Part shown: positions 32,751-34,751 of the stretch, piece after piece
How positions within the stretch are numbered: position 1 is the stretch's first letter
Layout of the letters: every line of letters starts with the position of its first letter
Source: Alphaproteobacteria bacterium
Lineage (GTDB): Bacteria > Pseudomonadota > Alphaproteobacteria > Micropepsales > Micropepsaceae
DNA: 34,751 nucleotides
NCBI GenBank assembly: GCA_013140995.1
Contig: JABFRX010000150.1
Coordinates: 1 to 34,751, forward strand
Direction: 5' to 3'
Program-made: the position numbers and the translations under genes
Notes under the pieces: model-generated
Told to the model about the DNA's origin: nothing
Databases searched by the model: none
Seen by the model: only the letters and a program-made list of their open reading frames with translations

Positions 32751-33485
32751 ATGCTGCTCAAACGACGCGATTTTCTGCTGGCAACCGGCCTGACGCTAGT
32801 CTTTGGCCGGGCCGCGAGCGCGCGCATTTTGACCGACGAGCCGTTCATCTTCCCCGCCCGCTCCATAGCCCGCCGCCTTTCGCTCAAGAACAACGCCACC
32901 GGCGAAACCTTCGACGGCACCTATCGCGATGCGATCGGCCCCATCCCATCCGCCATGGTCGACCTCGCCCTGTTCCTGCGCGACCACCGCGAAAACGTTT
33001 CCGGCCCGGTCTTCGTCGAGACGCTGGACTTCCTCGCCGACGTGATCGAGCACGCGGGCGTGCCGCGCGCGACCGTGCTCTCCGCCTACCGCACGAAGAA
33101 GACGAACGAGATGCTGGCCTCCCGCATCTTCGGCGTCGCGGAGAAAAGCAAACACCTCGAAGGCCGCGCGATCGACATCACGTTGGACAAGAACCTGTCC
33201 CCGGCCGCCAAGATCGCCCGCAAGATGGCCCGCGGCGGCGTCGGCTGGTACCCGGACAATCACTTCATCCATCTGGACTCCGGCCCCATCAGAAACTGGG
33301 TCGTCGACTACAGCGAACGTACGACCGTCGCCGGCAAAGACGGCACCAAAGGCGGCCGCGTCTTCCACGTCTTCCAACCCCGCAAAATCGCCAACAGCGG
33401 CAAAGCCCTACCCCGCCCGCTCAGCGTCAAAGAACGCCTCCAACTCCAACGCGCGCTAGCAAAGAAACAAGCCCGCGGCGGGTGA
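32751..33485 (+). CDS. DUF882 / YcbK-type peptidase M15 family protein
   Basis: A 244-residue protein. An N-terminal twin-arginine motif (KRRDFLLATGL) and signal peptide (cleavage after ASA) indicate export, possibly via Tat. The domain matches the DUF882/MepK group of LAS metallopeptidases, with SAYRTKKTNEML, KHLEGRAIDIT (His/Asp zinc ligands) and HFIHLDSG (third ligand). E. coli MepK cleaves peptidoglycan crosslinks. A hydrophilic C-terminal extension of about 60 residues ends in a basic helix. ATG 32751 has GGA 7 bases upstream; a GTG at 32730 is in frame but too close to the G-run to be served by it. Confidence 0.88.
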   Translation: MLLKRRDFLLATGLTLVFGRAASARILTDEPFIFPARSIARRLSLKNNATGETFDGTYRDAIGPIPSAMVDLALFLRDHRENVSGPVFVETLDFLADVIEHAGVPRATVLSAYRTKKTNEMLASRIFGVAEKSKHLEGRAIDITLDKNLSPAAKIARKMARGGVGWYPDNHFIHLDSGPIRNWVVDYSERTTVAGKDGTKGGRVFHVFQPRKIANSGKALPRPLSVKERLQLQRALAKKQARGG

Positions 33486-33519
33486 GGTGGCACGCAATCC
33501 AGCCCTGTTCTCTGGCGGG

Positions 33520-34751
33520 CTAGCGGATCGTAAAAGATCTGATCGCCTCCGGCGCATAAGACGCCGGATTGAGAGCTTGGGCATCGACATCCAATGGGCG
33601 CTCGTCGTTTATCAACGAACTAGCTAAGTATCCTGACTTACCTTGAAGATCGTAGACAGTCTCAACAACAGGCAGGCAGACCGGCACATGATAGAAGTTG
33701 ATCGTGTGCGTCTCTTGAAGTCGCCACAACCGCCCTCTGCCATCGTAGAGTTCAGCAGCTAGAATGGCGTAGGTGTCCTCGTCCAAGTGCAACACGCGCC
33801 GATGATACGCGTGCTTTTGATCGGCGCGCAGCTTGGCCTCGACAACCCAAACGCGGTGCGACTCGTAACGCAGAGAATCTGGGTTCAAACTCCCTCGCCC
33901 GATGAGCGCCTCCAATTTCGTCGATACAAGCATATAAGAATTGTAAGGCATTAGGCTCACACGCCGCCCTACGGTGCTCCAATCATAACGGTCGAGCGGG
34001 CCATCGAATCCGTTAAGTGAATCCACCGTTGACATCCCGCCAGAACTCGAACCGGGACTGTCGTACGAAATGTCTGGCACGCGGCGAACTCGGCGTGTAC
34101 CCGGACTGTATTGCCACAACTTCCTCAACGCAGTCGGTCCGCTTATGGGCTCGTGAACCAAGTCAACCACGCCCGCAAGAGCAGGCGGGGCCAATAGGGT
34201 ATCCTTCCGGAACACATAAAGATCTGCGCCGCCGTTGCGTTCAATCGCAGAGTCAGACCATTGGCTCAGCTGACTCTGGAAGAGTGAAATCATCTCATAC
34301 GAACCATCGGCCTTGACGGGCACATTTCTTGAGTACCGCATCATCCTCGTTGGTACATACCTGAGCCGATGATTCCACATCAGCTGCGTCGCGCTCGGCG
34401 TGATCGGGAACGGCGTTCCCATGTTCCCACCGGCGACACGCGCACCGTCAGTCGCAAGTTCCACCGTCGTCGCATTGCGCTTCGTCGCCTCTTGCACGAA
34501 TTTCGGCACCGTGCAGCTGCGCCGGGACTGGTAGACGTTCATTTTGAAACCCGGCACGCGCTTCAGCATCGCCTTGTGCCCGTCGGTCAGCAGCGCGTCG
34601 TAGTCGGCCATGTTCTTGGACGTGATCGTGTACTTGATCTTGTCGTCCGGAAAAGGGTTCGGCGGATGCTGCGTCTTCGGATCGAACGTGATCCCCTCAG
34701 GCACACCGGAAAGCCCGCCGGTCCAAGCCGGCACATCCCCCTCCCCCGCAA
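33520..34751 (-). CDS. DUF1329 family protein, second copy, N-terminus off the window
   Basis: At least 410 residues of a second DUF1329 protein, open to the window edge; the missing part should be the signal peptide and first residues. It aligns end to end with the protein at 31163: AGEGDVPAWTGG against AGSGDVPAYTGG, FDPKTQHPPNPFPDDKIKY, YQSRRSCTVPKFV, GTPFPITPSATQLMWNHR, PGTRRVRRVPDISYDSPG and HVPVCLPVVETVYD. Its composition is less GC-biased than the first copy, with more AT in the 3' half. The GTG within the frame at 34734 is not the true start, since the alignment continues upstream of it. Confidence 0.92.
   Translation of the reverse strand, partial: AGEGDVPAWTGGLSGVPEGITFDPKTQHPPNPFPDDKIKYTITSKNMADYDALLTDGHKAMLKRVPGFKMNVYQSRRSCTVPKFVQEATKRNATTVELATDGARVAGGNMGTPFPITPSATQLMWNHRLRYVPTRMMRYSRNVPVKADGSYEMISLFQSQLSQWSDSAIERNGGADLYVFRKDTLLAPPALAGVVDLVHEPISGPTALRKLWQYSPGTRRVRRVPDISYDSPGSSSGGMSTVDSLNGFDGPLDRYDWSTVGRRVSLMPYNSYMLVSTKLEALIGRGSLNPDSLRYESHRVWVVEAKLRADQKHAYHRRVLHLDEDTYAILAAELYDGRGRLWRLQETHTINFYHVPVCLPVVETVYDLQGKSGYLASSLINDERPLDVDAQALNPASYAPEAIRSFTIR

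Overview
The window reads as chromosomal DNA of a GC-rich alphaproteobacterium, most likely a member of the Hyphomicrobiales (Rhizobiales). The main reason is the set adenosylhomocysteinase, HPr, EIIA(Man), short HprK, ChvG, ChvI and ATP-type PckA lying close together, with a DivL-like kinase carrying tyrosine in its H-box nearby. I cannot name a genus from sequence alone.

Layout. 1-1016: the end of a ferredoxin reductase, a palindromic intergenic repeat, and an adrenodoxin-type ferredoxin. 1094-6329: DivL-like kinase (-), a membrane-anchored endonuclease/exonuclease/phosphatase protein (+), a secreted hypothetical protein (-) and a MOSC protein (-). 6360-9150: ahcY (-) with a clear promoter and operator, then a YafY/WYL regulator and a MAPEG protein (+), which share a 21-bp operator. 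9163-10044: a lipoprotein and a cold-shock protein with a terminator (-). 10252-16207: a minus-strand run of MATE transporter, chvI, chvG, hprK, EIIA, HPr and a TraB/GumN protein, several of them overlapping. 16383-18984: pckA (+), then about 0.8 kb of foreign-looking sequence and a second, truncated copy of the pckA 3' end. 19002-22087: polA and a small zinc-finger gene (-). 22215-22291: tRNA-Arg(CCG). 22347-26873: a five-gene minus-strand cluster (Sel1-like, beta-helix, two membrane proteins, redoxin), largely unrecognised. 27228-30553: 2-hydroxychromene-2-carboxylate isomerase-like protein, glycerophosphodiester phosphodiesterase, DUF885 Tat lipoprotein. 30658-34751: secreted hypothetical protein, two DUF1329 paralogues and a DUF882/M15 peptidase between them.

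How the genes work together (inference from family knowledge). HPr, EIIA and HprK form the carbohydrate-transport-independent PTS typical of Alphaproteobacteria. ChvG/ChvI is an envelope/acid-stress two-component system, and in rhizobia this pathway is functionally linked to the PTS proteins and to gluconeogenesis through PckA. DivL belongs to the DivK-CckA-CtrA cell-cycle pathway. AhcY recycles S-adenosylhomocysteine.

Most notable observations: loss of two of the proofreading catalytic residues in PolA; the DivL tyrosine H-box; a partial pckA duplication flanking an insertion with a REP-like palindrome; a matched pair of operators at the WYL regulator and MAPEG genes; a strong minus-strand terminator with no gene feeding it; and the uncharacterised Sel1/beta-helix/redoxin operon. 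No CRISPR array, phage or complete insertion sequence was seen.
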